Notes under the pieces: model-generated
What the model was told of the DNA's origin: nothing
Database searches by the model: none
Seen by the model: the letters and a program-made list of their open reading frames with translations, nothing else
Position numbers and translations under genes: made by a program
Assembly: GCF_004346185.1 (NCBI RefSeq)
Contig: NZ_SMAI01000020.1
Coordinates: 21,460 to 85,459 of the forward strand
Length of the DNA: 64,000 nt
Reading direction: 5' to 3'
Source: Aquabacter spiritensis
Lineage (GTDB): Bacteria; Pseudomonadota; Alphaproteobacteria; Rhizobiales; Xanthobacteraceae
In this document: in pieces, positions 1 through 8,705 of the stretch
How the letters are laid out: each line of letters begins with the position of its first letter
Position numbering within the stretch: position 1 is the first letter of the stretch

Positions 1-531
1 ACCGAGATCGACCCGTTCCGCATGCCGCTGACCCGGCTCGTCAACGTGGCGCTCGACGGCGTCGCGCGCGATCCCGAGGCGGCGATCGCCGAGATCCTGC
101 AATATGCCGGCACCGATCTCCTGTGCTACCGCGCCGAGGCGCCGGAGGCGCTGGTGGCGCGGCAGGGCGCGCTCTGGGATCCGGTCCTCGACTGGTACGC
201 CGCGGCGCACGGTGCGCGTTTCATGCTCAGTGCCGGGATCCGGCACGTCGCCCAGCCGCCGCGCGCGCTGGAGCGGGTCGCCGCGCTGATCCCGCGCGAG
301 GCCCTGCGCCTGACGGCGGTGCTGTCCCTGACCGGCCTGATGGGCTCCGCGCTCCTCGCCCTCGCGCTGGCGCAGGGCCGGCTCGGGGCGGCGGAGGCGT
401 GGGCGGCCGCCCATGTGGACGAGGATTGGAACCGGGCGCAATGGGGCGAGGACGACCTCGCGTCCCAGCGGCGCGCGGCGCGCGAGGTCGAGATGCAGGC
501 GGCCGCGACGCTGCTGCGGCTTCTGGACTGA
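1..531 (+). CDS. ATP12 family F1-ATPase assembly chaperone, 5'-truncated by the window edge
   Basis: This is the C-terminal part of an ATP12 family protein, the chaperone that binds the F1 alpha subunit before it joins the F1 hexamer. The reading frame is open from base 1, so the true start lies outside the window; an internal Met codon at 22 sits in the conserved D-P-F-R-M-P-L-T-R-L segment and is not the start. Family hallmarks visible are DPVLDW, the alanine/leucine-rich helix, and the strongly conserved AWAAAHVDEDW...QWGED motif near the end. The gene ends 72 bases before the next gene on the same strand. Function is assigned from family motifs only. Confidence 0.88.
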   Translation, partial: TEIDPFRMPLTRLVNVALDGVARDPEAAIAEILQYAGTDLLCYRAEAPEALVARQGALWDPVLDWYAAAHGARFMLSAGIRHVAQPPRALERVAALIPREALRLTAVLSLTGLMGSALLALALAQGRLGAAEAWAAAHVDEDWNRAQWGEDDLASQRRAAREVEMQAAATLLRLLD

Positions 532-603
532 GGCGATGCGCTCTTTCGCTGCCACAGCGGTGTCCGACCCGCCGAGGCCCGTCGCCACAGGCCGGAGGGG
601 GCC

Positions 604-1155
604 ATGAACCACGACCGTTACGACGACAGCTATATTCGCGAAATCCTGCGCGGCGTGAAGACGGTCGCGGTGGTCGGCGCCAGCGCCAATCCGGCGCGAC
701 CTTCCTTCTTCGTCGCCAAATATCTCGCCGAGCGCGGCTTCTCGGTGTTTCCGGTCAATCCCGGGCAGGCGGGAAAGACGATCGCCGGCATGACGGCCTA
801 TGCCCGCCTCGCGGATGTTCCGGCGGCGATCGACATGGTGGACGTGTTCCGCGCCGCCGAGCATCTGCCGGGCGTGCTGGACGAGGTGCTGGCGCTCGAT
901 CCGCGGCCGAAAGTGCTGTGGATGCAGCAAGGCGTGCGGCACGACGAGACCGCGGCGCGCGCCGAGGCGGCGGGCCTGAAAGTGGTGATGAATCGCTGCC
1001 CCAAGATCGAATATGGCCGCCTGTCCGGTGAGATCGGATGGACCGGGGTCAACAGCCGGACCATCTCGGCCAAGCGCCCGCAGCGGCTCGGCACCGGGGT
1101 TCAGCGCCTGTCGCTCGACCGCACGCCGCCGGGAGGAAAACCGCGCGGAGAATGA
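604..1155 (+). CDS. CoA-binding domain protein (YccU type)
   Basis: A 183-residue single-domain Rossmann protein of the CoA-binding family (CoA_binding_2, YccU-like). The nucleotide-binding loop is VAVVGASANPARPS near residues 20-34, and the second family motif WMQQGVRHDE followed by a conserved NRCPKIEYGR lies near residues 123-153. These proteins resemble the CoA-binding half of succinyl-CoA synthetase but lack a catalytic domain, and their physiological role is not settled. The ATG at 604 follows GGAGGGGGCC, a good ribosome-binding site. In many alphaproteobacteria this gene precedes an O-acetylhomoserine sulfhydrylase gene, as here, but no functional link is proven. Confidence 0.85.
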   Translation: MNHDRYDDSYIREILRGVKTVAVVGASANPARPSFFVAKYLAERGFSVFPVNPGQAGKTIAGMTAYARLADVPAAIDMVDVFRAAEHLPGVLDEVLALDPRPKVLWMQQGVRHDETAARAEAAGLKVVMNRCPKIEYGRLSGEIGWTGVNSRTISAKRPQRLGTGVQRLSLDRTPPGGKPRGE

Positions 1156-1246
1156 GGCGGCCGCGCGGCTTGCCGCCCCGCGCCGCTTGTGTCCTGTTAA
1201 GGCCGCTTGGCCCAAAGCCCATAAAGATAATGACGAGGAGAGCGCC

Positions 1247-2524
1247 ATGACCCATCGCGAGCCCGGCTTTGCGACCCTTGCCGTCCATGCCGGCGCCCAG
1301 CCCGATCCCACGACCGGAGCGCGGGCGACGCCGATCTACCAGACCACTTCCTTCGTCTTCGACGATGTCGATCACGCGGCGGCTCTGTTCGGTCTCCAGA
1401 CCTTCGGCAACATCTATACCCGGATCGGCAACCCGACCAATGCGGTGCTGGAGGAGCGCGTGGCTGCGCTCGAAGGCGGCACGGCGGCGCTGGCGGTGGC
1501 CTCCGGCCACGCCGCCCAGCATCTCGTGTTCCACACCTTGCTGACGCCGGGCGACGAGTTCGTCGCCTCCCGCAAGCTCTATGGCGGCTCGATCAATCAG
1601 TTCACCCATGCCTTCAAGAGCTATGGCTGGAACGTGGTGTGGGCGGACCCGGACGAGCCGGGCGCCTTCGAGCGCGCCGTCACCGACCGCACCAAGGCGA
1701 TCTTCACCGAGACCATCGCCAATCCGGGCGGCGTGGTGTGCGACATCGCGGCGATTTCGGCGGTGGCGAAGCGGGCCGGGGTGCCGCTGATCGTCGACAA
1801 CACGCTGGCGACCCCCTATCTGTGGCGGCCGATCGAGCACGGCGCCGACATCGTCATCCATTCCGCCACCAAGTTCCTCGGCGGCCACGGCAATTCGATC
1901 GGCGGCGTGATCGTGGACGCGGGCACGTTCGACTGGTCGGCCTCCGGGCGCTACCCCTTTCTGTCGCAGCCGCGGCCGGAATATCAGGGCATCGTGCTGC
2001 ACGAGACGTTCGGCAATTTCGCCTTCGCGATCGCCGCCCGGGTGCTCGGCCTGCGCGATCTCGGGCCGGCTTTGTCGCCGTTCAACGCCTTTCTCCTCTT
2101 GACCGGTATCGAGACGCTCGGCCTGCGCATGAAGCAGCACAGCGAGAATGCGCTGGCCGTGGCGCGCTATCTCGCCAAGCATCCCGCGGTCGACTGGGTC
2201 AGCTATCCCGGCCTCGAGGGCGATCGCTATCACGGCCTCGCCCGGCGCTATCTGCCGCGCGGCGCCGGCGCCGTCTTCACCTTCGGGCTGAAGGGTGGCT
2301 ACGAAGCCGGCACGGCCTTGGTCTCCAAGGTGCAATTGTTCTCGCACCTCGCCAATATCGGCGACACGCGCTCGCTGATCATCCATCCCGCCTCGACCAC
2401 CCACCGCCAGCTTTCCGACGAAGCCAAGGCGGCGGCGGGCGCGGGGCCGGAAGTGGTGCGCCTGTCGGTCGGCATCGAGGATGTCGGCGACATCATCGCC
2501 GACCTCGATCAGGCGCTCGCCTGA
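1247..2524 (+). CDS. metY: O-acetylhomoserine aminocarboxypropyltransferase (sulfhydrylase)
   Basis: A 425-residue Cys/Met-metabolism PLP enzyme that makes homocysteine from O-acetylhomoserine and sulfide. The N-terminus ([20 protein letters not shown]) and the YTRIGNPTN segment are typical of the MetY branch, and the PLP lysine is K209 in [11 protein letters not shown]. The length fits MetY better than the roughly 390-residue MetB/MetZ forms. The start was placed at ATG 1247 because GACGAGGAG lies just upstream and homology begins there; the frame is open further upstream to 1013, overlapping the previous gene. The leader 1156-1246 has a short GGCGGC/GCCGCC stem, but I could not fit a known SAM riboswitch. 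Its 3' end overlaps the convergent ctaA by 16 bases. Confidence 0.93.
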   Translation: MTHREPGFATLAVHAGAQPDPTTGARATPIYQTTSFVFDDVDHAAALFGLQTFGNIYTRIGNPTNAVLEERVAALEGGTAALAVASGHAAQHLVFHTLLTPGDEFVASRKLYGGSINQFTHAFKSYGWNVVWADPDEPGAFERAVTDRTKAIFTETIANPGGVVCDIAAISAVAKRAGVPLIVDNTLATPYLWRPIEHGADIVIHSATKFLGGHGNSIGGVIVDAGTFDWSASGRYPFLSQPRPEYQGIVLHETFGNFAFAIAARVLGLRDLGPALSPFNAFLLLTGIETLGLRMKQHSENALAVARYLAKHPAVDWVSYPGLEGDRYHGLARRYLPRGAGAVFTFGLKGGYEAGTALVSKVQLFSHLANIGDTRSLIIHPASTTHRQLSDEAKAAAGAGPEVVRLSVGIEDVGDIIADLDQALA

Positions 2525-3600
2525 GGCACGCCTCCGGACGCCGGGGCCGGGGCCGTGCGGGCGCCGGCCCGGACGAGGTCGACCGCGTGCAGGGTCGCGG
2601 CGATCAGCACCACGGCCGCACCGAACTGGTGCGCGAGGGCGATGTCGAGCGGCACGACGAGGACCAAGGTCAGGATGCCCAGGGCCGCCTGACCGCTGAC
2701 CAGAGCGAACAGCAGCACGGATTGCGACGCGGCGGCCCCGCCGTGTCGAACCGATCGGAGCATGTGGACCAGCACCGCCAGCCACAGGGCGTAGGCGATC
2801 ATGCGGTGCTGGAACTGCACCATCATCACATTCTCGAAGAGATTGCGCCAAGCGGGCGCGAGCAGGCCGAGCTTGTCGAGCGCCGGCACGAGGGCGCCGT
2901 CCATCAGCGGCCAGGTGTTGAAGGTCATCCCGGCATCGAGGCCGGCGACCAGCCCGCCCGCGAAGATCTGCACCAGGACGAGGCCGAGAATCGCCAGCGC
3001 GCCGCGCCGCAGGCCGGTGTCCGCGGCGAGGCTGCGGGCTGGCGTCAGGCCGCGCGCCACCGCGACGATCGCCGCCAGGATCAGGCAGGCGAGGGTGAGA
3101 TGGATGGCCAGCCGGTATTGGCTGACCGAGGTGCGCTCGGACAGGCCCGAGGCGACCATCCACCAGCCGATCGCCCCCTGCAGGCCGCCGAGCAGGAACA
3201 GGCCGAGGCATTGCACCGCGAGCCGCCCGCGGATCGCGCCGCGCGCCAGGAAATAGAGATAGGGCAGCAGGAAGGCGAGGCCGATCACCCGGCCGAGCAG
3301 GCGATGCGCCCATTCCCACCAGAAGATCTGCTTGAAGGCCTCGAGCCCCATGCCCTTATTGAGGATCTCGTACTGGGGAATCGTCTTGTATTTGTCGAAT
3401 TCGGCCTGCCAGGCCGCCTCCGAGAGCGGCGGGAGCGTGCCGGTGACCGGCTTCCATTCGGTGATGGAGAGGCCGGACTCGGTCAGGCGCGTCGCTCCGC
3501 CGACGACGATCATCAGGACGATCAAAGCGGCGACGCCATAAAGCCAGAGGCGCACGGATCCGACATGCTTGCCTTGCGCATCCGCCTCGGACTGCACCAT
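2509..3600 (-). CDS. ctaA: Heme A synthase (Cox15/CtaA)
   Basis: Integral membrane enzyme that oxidises the C8 methyl of heme O to the formyl group of heme A for cytochrome c oxidase. About 363 residues with eight hydrophobic segments fits the alphaproteobacterial/mitochondrial Cox15 type. The signature [25 protein letters not shown] stretch follows TM1, and heme-ligand histidines are visible in [15 protein letters not shown] and LAHQFGAA. The start was placed at Met 3600 (MVQSEADAQ), preceded by GGAGCGCGTGACC; the frame is open to 3690, but that extension is poorly conserved in character. No other cytochrome oxidase genes are in the window. Confidence 0.93.
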   Translation of the reverse strand: MVQSEADAQGKHVGSVRLWLYGVAALIVLMIVVGGATRLTESGLSITEWKPVTGTLPPLSEAAWQAEFDKYKTIPQYEILNKGMGLEAFKQIFWWEWAHRLLGRVIGLAFLLPYLYFLARGAIRGRLAVQCLGLFLLGGLQGAIGWWMVASGLSERTSVSQYRLAIHLTLACLILAAIVAVARGLTPARSLAADTGLRRGALAILGLVLVQIFAGGLVAGLDAGMTFNTWPLMDGALVPALDKLGLLAPAWRNLFENVMMVQFQHRMIAYALWLAVLVHMLRSVRHGGAAASQSVLLFALVSGQAALGILTLVLVVPLDIALAHQFGAAVVLIAATLHAVDLVRAGARTAPAPASGGVPQASA

Positions 3601-3725
3601 GGTCACGCGCTCCGATTTCACCCCCCGGCGGCATCCGATATAGAGCGGGGAGGGCAGGCGCAAGGCGACGCGCTGTCCCGGTGCGCGCAAGCGTCGCCCG
3701 ACGTGTCGATCGAGAGGAGAGGTCC

Positions 3726-3941
3726 ATGCCCCAGCGCATCCGCAAGCTGATCGGAACCGTGCTTCTGCTGGCGCTGATGATGATCTGGGCGCTGGTCGCG
3801 ATGGCGATCGCGCAGGGCCGGGTCACCGATCTGCCCTGGGCGCTCCAGACGGTGAGCTATATCGTCCTCGGGACGCTGTGGGTGATTCCCGCCGGATTGC
3901 TGATCCGCTGGATGGAGCGCCCCAACCGGACCCGATCCTGA
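3726..3941 (+). CDS. DUF2842 small membrane protein
   Basis: A 71-residue protein with two transmembrane helices (about residues 9-29 and 41-62) and a C-terminal WMERP motif, matching the alphaproteobacterial DUF2842 family. Its function is unknown. The start at ATG 3726 is supported by GAGAGGAGAGG a few bases upstream. It is divergent from ctaA (126 bases apart), which suggests a shared promoter region, and linkage to cox15 is a recurring arrangement in the group. A 17-base perfect inverted repeat (3935-3951) covers its stop codon but lacks a T tract. Confidence 0.8.
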   Translation: MPQRIRKLIGTVLLLALMMIWALVAMAIAQGRVTDLPWALQTVSYIVLGTLWVIPAGLLIRWMERPNRTRS

Positions 3942-3993
3942 GTCTCAGGATATGTCTTTAAGCGCCTATAAATAAACAACAAAACGCGACTCT

Positions 3994-5379
3994 TCAAGCG
4001 ACGACAGAAGTCGGGAGCGGCGAGTCGTCCCGATCGGCAGGGGCATGCATGCGCAGCATGAGAACATGGCTGATGCCCTGCGCGGCCAGCGCGTCATAAG
4101 CCTCCACATTGACCGGCGCCTCGTCCGCCTCCTCCACGCAGGCCACCAGAGGATCGAGCGGGGCAAGGCGCGCCGCACCGGCCGTCCCGTGCAGGACAGG
4201 CGCGGCGACCACCACGAAATCATAAGTTTGCCGCAAGGCATTCAGAATGAGAATCAACCGTTCCGCGGCCACCACGCTGGGCCCGCCGCGGGCATGGCGC
4301 CCCGGCGGGATGACATGGGCGCGCGACAGCGGGTCGCGGTGGATCGTCTCGCCGAAGCCGGCGACGCCGAACAGCATCTCGGCCATGCCGGGGGCCCAGG
4401 GATCCGAGATCAGGCTCGCCAGCTCGCCGGACGCCCCGTCGAGCGCGACCAAGGCCACGCGGCTGTCTTCGGCGAGGTGCCGCGCGAGTCGGATCGCACA
4501 CAGGGCCGAGATGTCGGACGGCGTCTCGGCCGTCACGACGATCAGCCGGGCCTCGCCGCTGCCCATAGGGGGGAGGGCGCGGGCATGGGCGGCGATCCGG
4601 CCGATCGCCTCGTCCGGGGCGAGGCCGGCGCCGTCGCAGGCGTCGAGCCAGGCGACGGAGCGATGCGAGGGGACTTGCTGGGGCAGCGGATCGCGCGCCG
4701 CGTCGCCGCGGCCGGCCGGTCGCCCCTGAAGATGAACGGTGAGCAGCGCCAGGGCGCCAGCCAGCGCTACGAGTGCGGTCGTGAGCTGCCAGGGCGGCAG
4801 ATCGCGGATTGCGGACGAGACCGGCGGCGGTCCGGCCCGCAAAGCCGGCAGGGCCTCGCTGCCCGAAGGCGCCGATTCCCGGGCGCCGGCCTGGAGCGCG
4901 GTGAAGGCCGAGAGATAGGCCGCGACGGCGCGTGCGGCAATGTCCGCTCGGTCCGCGGACACGACGAGATCGAGCGTCCGCCCGCCATGCTGCGGGGTCA
5001 CCGTGAGATCATCGGCAAGTTGCGCGGCGGCCCGCTCGCGTTGCGGCGCGCCGTCGGGCACCAGCCAAGCGGGCGGGAAGAGGCCGCGATCGCGTGCCGC
5101 GAGCCGCGCGACGTCGGCCGGCGCGAGCCGGTCGAGCACTGCCGCGGCAAGTTCGCGCGAGCGTAGAACCTGGATGATGCCACGCACGGTGGCGGGCGCC
5201 GGCTGGGTCGCGATATCGAAGGCCAGGGTGCCCTGCGCGCTGTAGCGCGAGGGCAGGATCAGGCTCGCGACCAAAAGCGCGAACAGCAGCCAGATGACCA
5301 GCAGCAGACGCGCGGGTGCCGCCAGCCTCTCCCGGAGAGGGAGGCGGAGGACGTGGTGTCTGGCAGATCCACTCTGCAT
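3994..5379 (-). CDS. Wzz/BY-kinase-like membrane protein with degenerate nucleotide-binding motifs
   Basis: A 461-residue protein resembling polysaccharide co-polymerase/tyrosine autokinases. TM1 is about residues 24-41, an extracytoplasmic Wzz-like region runs to about 190, TM2 is 198-216, and a cytoplasmic BY-kinase-like domain fills 275-440. That domain keeps the family layout (LIVVTAETP, then an Ala/Leu-rich helix, RVALVALDGA, MAEMLFG, YDFVVVAAP), but the Walker A residues are replaced by SDISAL at 288-293 and the Walker B aspartate is replaced in VVVAAP. No C-terminal tyrosine cluster is present. Start Met 5379 was chosen because the homologous segment begins there. No export or polymerase genes adjoin it. 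A structural or regulatory role in exopolysaccharide chain control is inference. Confidence 0.7.
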   Translation of the reverse strand: MQSGSARHHVLRLPLRERLAAPARLLLVIWLLFALLVASLILPSRYSAQGTLAFDIATQPAPATVRGIIQVLRSRELAAAVLDRLAPADVARLAARDRGLFPPAWLVPDGAPQRERAAAQLADDLTVTPQHGGRTLDLVVSADRADIAARAVAAYLSAFTALQAGARESAPSGSEALPALRAGPPPVSSAIRDLPPWQLTTALVALAGALALLTVHLQGRPAGRGDAARDPLPQQVPSHRSVAWLDACDGAGLAPDEAIGRIAAHARALPPMGSGEARLIVVTAETPSDISALCAIRLARHLAEDSRVALVALDGASGELASLISDPWAPGMAEMLFGVAGFGETIHRDPLSRAHVIPPGRHARGGPSVVAAERLILILNALRQTYDFVVVAAPVLHGTAGAARLAPLDPLVACVEEADEAPVNVEAYDALAAQGISHVLMLRMHAPADRDDSPLPTSVVA

Positions 5380-5477
5380 CGGCCCGATCCTGGACGCACG
5401 GCACGCTGCCGCAGCGTCCCAAATTGGACCCTCATGGTTTATGGAAGGTAAATGCCGCCTTGACGTCGGCGTGCGGA

Positions 5478-6305
5478 TCAGCGGTCCTCCCAGACCGGGT
5501 GGCGCTTGGACAGGACGGCGGAAATGCCCTCGTCGGCATCGCGCGCCAGCATATTCGTCGTCATGACATCCGAAGCGAAGGCATAAGCGTCGTCCAGCGT
5601 CATCTCGGCCTGGCGGTAGAAGGCCGCCTTGCCGAGCTTGACGGGCACCTGCGAGCGGGCGGCGATGCGCCGCGCGAGCGTCAGGGCCGCTGCGATCGCT
5701 TCGCCTTCGGGCACGACGCGGTTGACCAGCCCCATGCGAAAGGCGTCGTCGGCCTCGACCCAATCGCCGAGCAGCAGCATCTCCATCGCGTGCTTGGACG
5801 AGACCGCGCGGGTCAGCGCGACCATGGGGGTGTGGCAGAACAGGCCGATATTGACGCCCGGCGTGCAGAAGCGCGCCGCCTGGCCGGCAACCGCGAGGTC
5901 GCAGCTCGCCACGAGCTGGCAGCCGGCCGCGGTCGCAAGACCCTCGACCGCCGCGATGACCGGTTGTGGCAGGCGGACGATCGCCGTCATCAGCGCCGCG
6001 CAGCGCCCCAGAACATCGGCATAATAAGCCTGTCCGCGGTCGGCATCGCCGCGATGGGCCTGAATTTCCTTCAAATCGTGCCCGGCGGAAAACACCGGCC
6101 CCTCGGCGCAGAGCACGACGGCGCGCACCGCCGAATCCCCCGCAATAGCCGCGAGATGGCCGGACAAGGCGGCCATGGTGGCGTCCGACAGGCTGTTGCG
6201 GCTCGCCGGCCGTGCGAGCGTGAGGGTGGCGATGCCTTCCGCATCGACCCTGAGGACGGGGGTGGGCAAGGCGGTTTCCGCACGGGCTGTGCTGGCCGGG
6301 GACAT
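5478..6305 (-). CDS. Enoyl-CoA hydratase/isomerase family protein (crotonase fold)
   Basis: A 275-residue crotonase. The oxyanion-hole segments are FSAGHDLKEIQ near residue 75 and EGLATAAGCQLVASCDLAVA near 122-141. The GHDLKE form and overall sequence resemble the ECHDC3-like branch. In place of the second acidic residue of bona fide hydratases the chain reads TPGVNIGLFCHTP, so the exact reaction (hydration, isomerisation or hydrolysis of an acyl-CoA) cannot be fixed from sequence. It is divergent from the hotdog thioesterase gene at 6381, suggesting linked acyl-CoA roles. It ends 98 bases before the Wzz-like gene starts. Confidence 0.85.
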   Translation of the reverse strand: MSPASTARAETALPTPVLRVDAEGIATLTLARPASRNSLSDATMAALSGHLAAIAGDSAVRAVVLCAEGPVFSAGHDLKEIQAHRGDADRGQAYYADVLGRCAALMTAIVRLPQPVIAAVEGLATAAGCQLVASCDLAVAGQAARFCTPGVNIGLFCHTPMVALTRAVSSKHAMEMLLLGDWVEADDAFRMGLVNRVVPEGEAIAAALTLARRIAARSQVPVKLGKAAFYRQAEMTLDDAYAFASDVMTTNMLARDADEGISAVLSKRHPVWEDR

Positions 6306-6380
6306 GGCGGCTCCTCTTCGGCGCGTTGAACTTTTTACCGCCTACTTTATGCAGGTCGGGGTCGCGAAGCGAGGGGAGCC

Positions 6381-6848
6381 ATGCGGACAGGGGAGACGGG
6401 ACGGGGGGAGACCGGGACGGGGGCGCCGCCGGCAGTGTCCGTGGCGGATCTGGATCGCTTCCTCGCGCAGGAATTTCCCCAGGCCTTCGGCGCGGGCCGT
6501 CCCCACGCCATCGTCGAGCTCGGGAACGGGACCGCCACCGTCCGGCTCGATGCGGGGGAGGCGCATCTGCGCCCGGGCGGGACGGTCTCCGGCCCGGCTT
6601 TGATGATGCTCGCGGACGTCGCCATGTATGTCGCGCTGCTCGGGCGGATCGGCCTCGTCCCGCTGGCGGTGACGACCAATCTGTCGATCAACTTTCTGCG
6701 CAAGCCAGCGCCCGGCGCTGTCTTCGCCGATGCCCGGCTGATGAAGGTGGGCAAGCGGCTCGCGGTCGGCGATGTCGCTCTCAGGGGCGCCGAAGGGACC
6801 GATCTGGTAGCGCATTGCGTGGCCACCTATTCGATTCCCGCCCGGTAA
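6381..6848 (+). CDS. PaaI-family hotdog thioesterase
   Basis: A 155-residue hotdog-fold protein of the PaaI/acyl-CoA thioesterase class. The central helix and catalytic region read GGTVSGPALMMLADVAMYVALL, where PaaI enzymes usually have G-x-x-H-G-G; here the glycine-rich approach (LRPGGTVSGP) is altered, so activity may differ. NLSINFLRKPAPG corresponds to the conserved core strand. The first 18 residues are Gly/Thr rich and may not be translated, although ATG 6381 is preceded by GAGGGGAG. Substrate unknown. Confidence 0.75.
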   Translation: MRTGETGRGETGTGAPPAVSVADLDRFLAQEFPQAFGAGRPHAIVELGNGTATVRLDAGEAHLRPGGTVSGPALMMLADVAMYVALLGRIGLVPLAVTTNLSINFLRKPAPGAVFADARLMKVGKRLAVGDVALRGAEGTDLVAHCVATYSIPAR

Positions 6849-6958
6849 GTGGGTCGCGACGCCCGGAAACCCCCGGTTTAAAGGCGCTTGACTGGTGGTG
6901 TTATCGCACCATTTTTATAAGTCATTGTTTTATAATATGTTTTTGTGAATGGATCGCA

Positions 6959-6987
6959 TTGACCGAGCGCGCGGCGTGCGCTAGAAG
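6959..6987 (+). promoter_or_regulatory. Predicted sigma-70 promoter of rplM-rpsI
   Basis: TTGACC at 6959-6964 and TAGAAG at 6982-6987 are separated by 17 bases, an arrangement close to the alphaproteobacterial housekeeping pattern, and lie about 66 bases before the rplM start. Just upstream, 6900-6955 is an AT-rich island in an otherwise GC-rich region, with a perfect TATAAT at 6931-6936 and TTGACT at 6888-6893 that are not spaced as a pair. The AT-rich stretch could act as an UP-like element. Prediction from sequence only. Confidence 0.5.
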
Positions 6988-7053
6988 CCACGCCATCGCC
7001 GGACTGTCCGTGCCTCGTGCGCGGCTCCGGCCTTCTTATTCGGAAACCGATCC

Positions 7054-7515
7054 ATGAAAACGTATTCGGCCAAGCCTGCCGATATCGAGAAGAAGTGGGT
7101 GGTGATCGACGCCAGCGGCCTCGTCGTCGGCCGGCTCGCGACCATCATCGCCATGCGCCTCAAGGGCAAGCACCGCCCGATCTATACCCCGCACGTCGAT
7201 TGCGGCGACAATGTCGTCGTGGTGAATGCGGAGAAGGTGGTTCTGACCGGTCGCAAGCTCGACCAGAAGGTCTATTACCACCATACCGGCTTCCCCGGCG
7301 GCATCAAGGAACGCAGCGCCAAGTTCATCCTCGAGGGGCGCTTCCCGGAGCGCATCATCGAGAAGGCGGTGGAGCGCATGCTCGCGCGCGGTCCGCTCGG
7401 CCGGAAGATCATGGGCAATCTGCGCGTCTATAAGGGCCCGTCGCACCCCCACGAGGCCCAGCAGCCGGTCGCCCTCGATGTGGCGAGCCTCAACCGGAAG
7501 AATGTGAGGAACTGA
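7054..7515 (+). CDS. rplM: 50S ribosomal protein L13
   Basis: A 153-residue ribosomal protein, slightly longer than E. coli L13 (142), as usual in alphaproteobacteria. Diagnostic segments are [48 protein letters not shown] and the [16 protein letters not shown] motif near residue 105-125. It assembles early on 23S rRNA. It forms an operon with rpsI, which starts two bases after its stop. No strong Shine-Dalgarno is visible (GGAAACCGATCC precedes ATG). Confidence 0.98.
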   Translation: MKTYSAKPADIEKKWVVIDASGLVVGRLATIIAMRLKGKHRPIYTPHVDCGDNVVVVNAEKVVLTGRKLDQKVYYHHTGFPGGIKERSAKFILEGRFPERIIEKAVERMLARGPLGRKIMGNLRVYKGPSHPHEAQQPVALDVASLNRKNVRN

Positions 7516-7516
7516 C

Positions 7517-7990
7517 ATGGCCGAGGTTCTGCAGTCCCTCGATTCCCTCAATGTCCGCGCCGACGTGCCGGAGGCCCCGGTCCATGTCCAGAAGCTGGAC
7601 AAGTTCGGCCGGGCCTATGCCACCGGCAAGCGCAAGGACGCGGTCGCCCGCGTGTGGGTGCGCCCCGGCACCGGCAAGATCACGGTCAACGACCGCGACG
7701 TGGAAATCTATTTCGCGCGTCCCGTGCTGCGTCTGATGATCAATCAGCCGTTCCAGACCGCGGCCCGCGAGGGTCAGTACGACGTGGTCTGCACGGTGTC
7801 CGGCGGCGGGCTTTCCGGTCAGGCCGGCGCGCTGCGCCACGGTATCTCGCGGGCGCTCACCTTCTACGAGCCGGAGCTGCGCGCCCCGCTCAAGAAGGGT
7901 GGCTTCCTGACCCGCGACAGCCGCGTGGTCGAGCGCAAGAAGTACGGCCGGGCCAAGGCACGCCGCAGCTTCCAGTTCTCGAAGCGCTGA
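7517..7990 (+). CDS. rpsI: 30S ribosomal protein S9
   Basis: A 157-residue S9 with the short alphaproteobacterial N-terminal extension. The conserved domain begins at [18 protein letters not shown], and the basic C-terminus [22 protein letters not shown] ends with the invariant SKR that reaches the P-site tRNA. It is co-transcribed with rplM, with one base between stop and start, and closed by a strong intrinsic terminator. Confidence 0.98.
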   Translation: MAEVLQSLDSLNVRADVPEAPVHVQKLDKFGRAYATGKRKDAVARVWVRPGTGKITVNDRDVEIYFARPVLRLMINQPFQTAAREGQYDVVCTVSGGGLSGQAGALRHGISRALTFYEPELRAPLKKGGFLTRDSRVVERKKYGRAKARRSFQFSKR

Positions 7991-8012
7991 CCAGCGTTTC
8001 AACCGCGTTCCA

Positions 8013-8038
8013 GGCGGGGCTTCGGCCCCGCCTTTTTT
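8013..8038 (+). terminator. Intrinsic terminator of rplM-rpsI
   Basis: A perfect 8-bp GC-rich stem (8013-8020 with 8025-8032) closed by a TTCG tetraloop and followed directly by six T residues (8033-8038), 22 bases after the rpsI stop. This is a textbook rho-independent terminator. Confidence 0.93.
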
Positions 8039-8125
8039 ATGGCGCAGGCGGCGAGCGATCACGGCGCCGCACGGACGGGTCCGCCCCGGTTGCCCGGACC
8101 GTCGACCAGCGCACGGTAAAAAGTG

Positions 8126-8467
8126 TCAGAAGCTCGGCGTGTCGCCGGGGAGCGGGCTCCACTGGCCGTTCGCGGTCGGATCGCCGGGAGGCGAAGAGCC
8201 CATGAAGCCGTCGACATTCGGCGGGAACACATAATCCTCGTTGCGGCCGCCGCCGATTCCGACGTCCGGCTTGATCGCCGGACCGGGGCCGGGATCGAGA
8301 TAGCTGCCCTGCGGGATCACCGGCAGGTTGATCACGTTCGGATTGCGCGGCGTGATGACGATGTGCTGCTGGCTGTTCTGGGCCAAAGCGGGGTGCGTCG
8401 CGGCCGCGCCCAAAGCGCCGCCGAGGCCGAGCGCAGCGCCGCAGATCAGATACCAAGCCTTGCGCAT
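8126..8467 (-). CDS. Small exported protein of unknown function
   Basis: A 113-residue protein with a clear Sec signal peptide (MRKAWYLICGAALGLGGALGAAA...PALAQ, predicted cleavage after ALAQ near residue 30). The mature part is short, rich in Pro, Gly and Asn, has no cysteine, and shows no motif I recognise; it is probably largely unstructured in the periplasm. It ends facing the rpsI terminator. Coding is supported by the signal peptide and codon use typical of its neighbours, but not by a recognised family. Confidence 0.6.
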   Translation of the reverse strand: MRKAWYLICGAALGLGGALGAAATHPALAQNSQQHIVITPRNPNVINLPVIPQGSYLDPGPGPAIKPDVGIGGGRNEDYVFPPNVDGFMGSSPPGDPTANGQWSPLPGDTPSF

Positions 8468-8705
8468 CGCTCATCCCCCACGCTTGTCCCGTTTCGCATA
8501 GGCGAGCCAGGGGAGATTGGCAAGCAGTGCGCCGCGGGCGGGGAGGATCGGCGCACCGGTGCCGGATATGACAGTTCTCGGAACACGGAAATTTTGCTAA
8601 TTCTCAGGCTGCAGCTTGCGGCTTGGTCAGGAAGACGCCTGCGCACCATTGCCCTTTGGGGGAAGGGCGCCTGAAACCGCATGCTGGGACCTGCACCCGG
8701 GTCAC

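Noticed and set aside
1156..1246. Possible SAM riboswitch in the metY leader
   Set aside because: The leader has a short stem and ends in AAAGATAATGACGAGGAG, but I could not fit the conserved core of SAM-II or the other alphaproteobacterial SAM motifs. A covariance-model search would be needed.
1049..3319. Long minus-strand open frame of 756 codons opposite metY and ctaA
   Set aside because: It is a shadow frame caused by high GC; it overlaps two well-supported genes and its translation is Arg/Gly-rich without motifs.
3935..3951. Perfect inverted repeat at the DUF2842 stop codon as a terminator
   Set aside because: The stem is short with a tiny loop and no T tract follows on either strand.
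6888..6936. TTGACT and TATAAT upstream of rplM as a promoter pair
   Set aside because: They are separated by 37 bases, far from the 16-18 needed; the TTGACC/TAGAAG pair further downstream is a better candidate.
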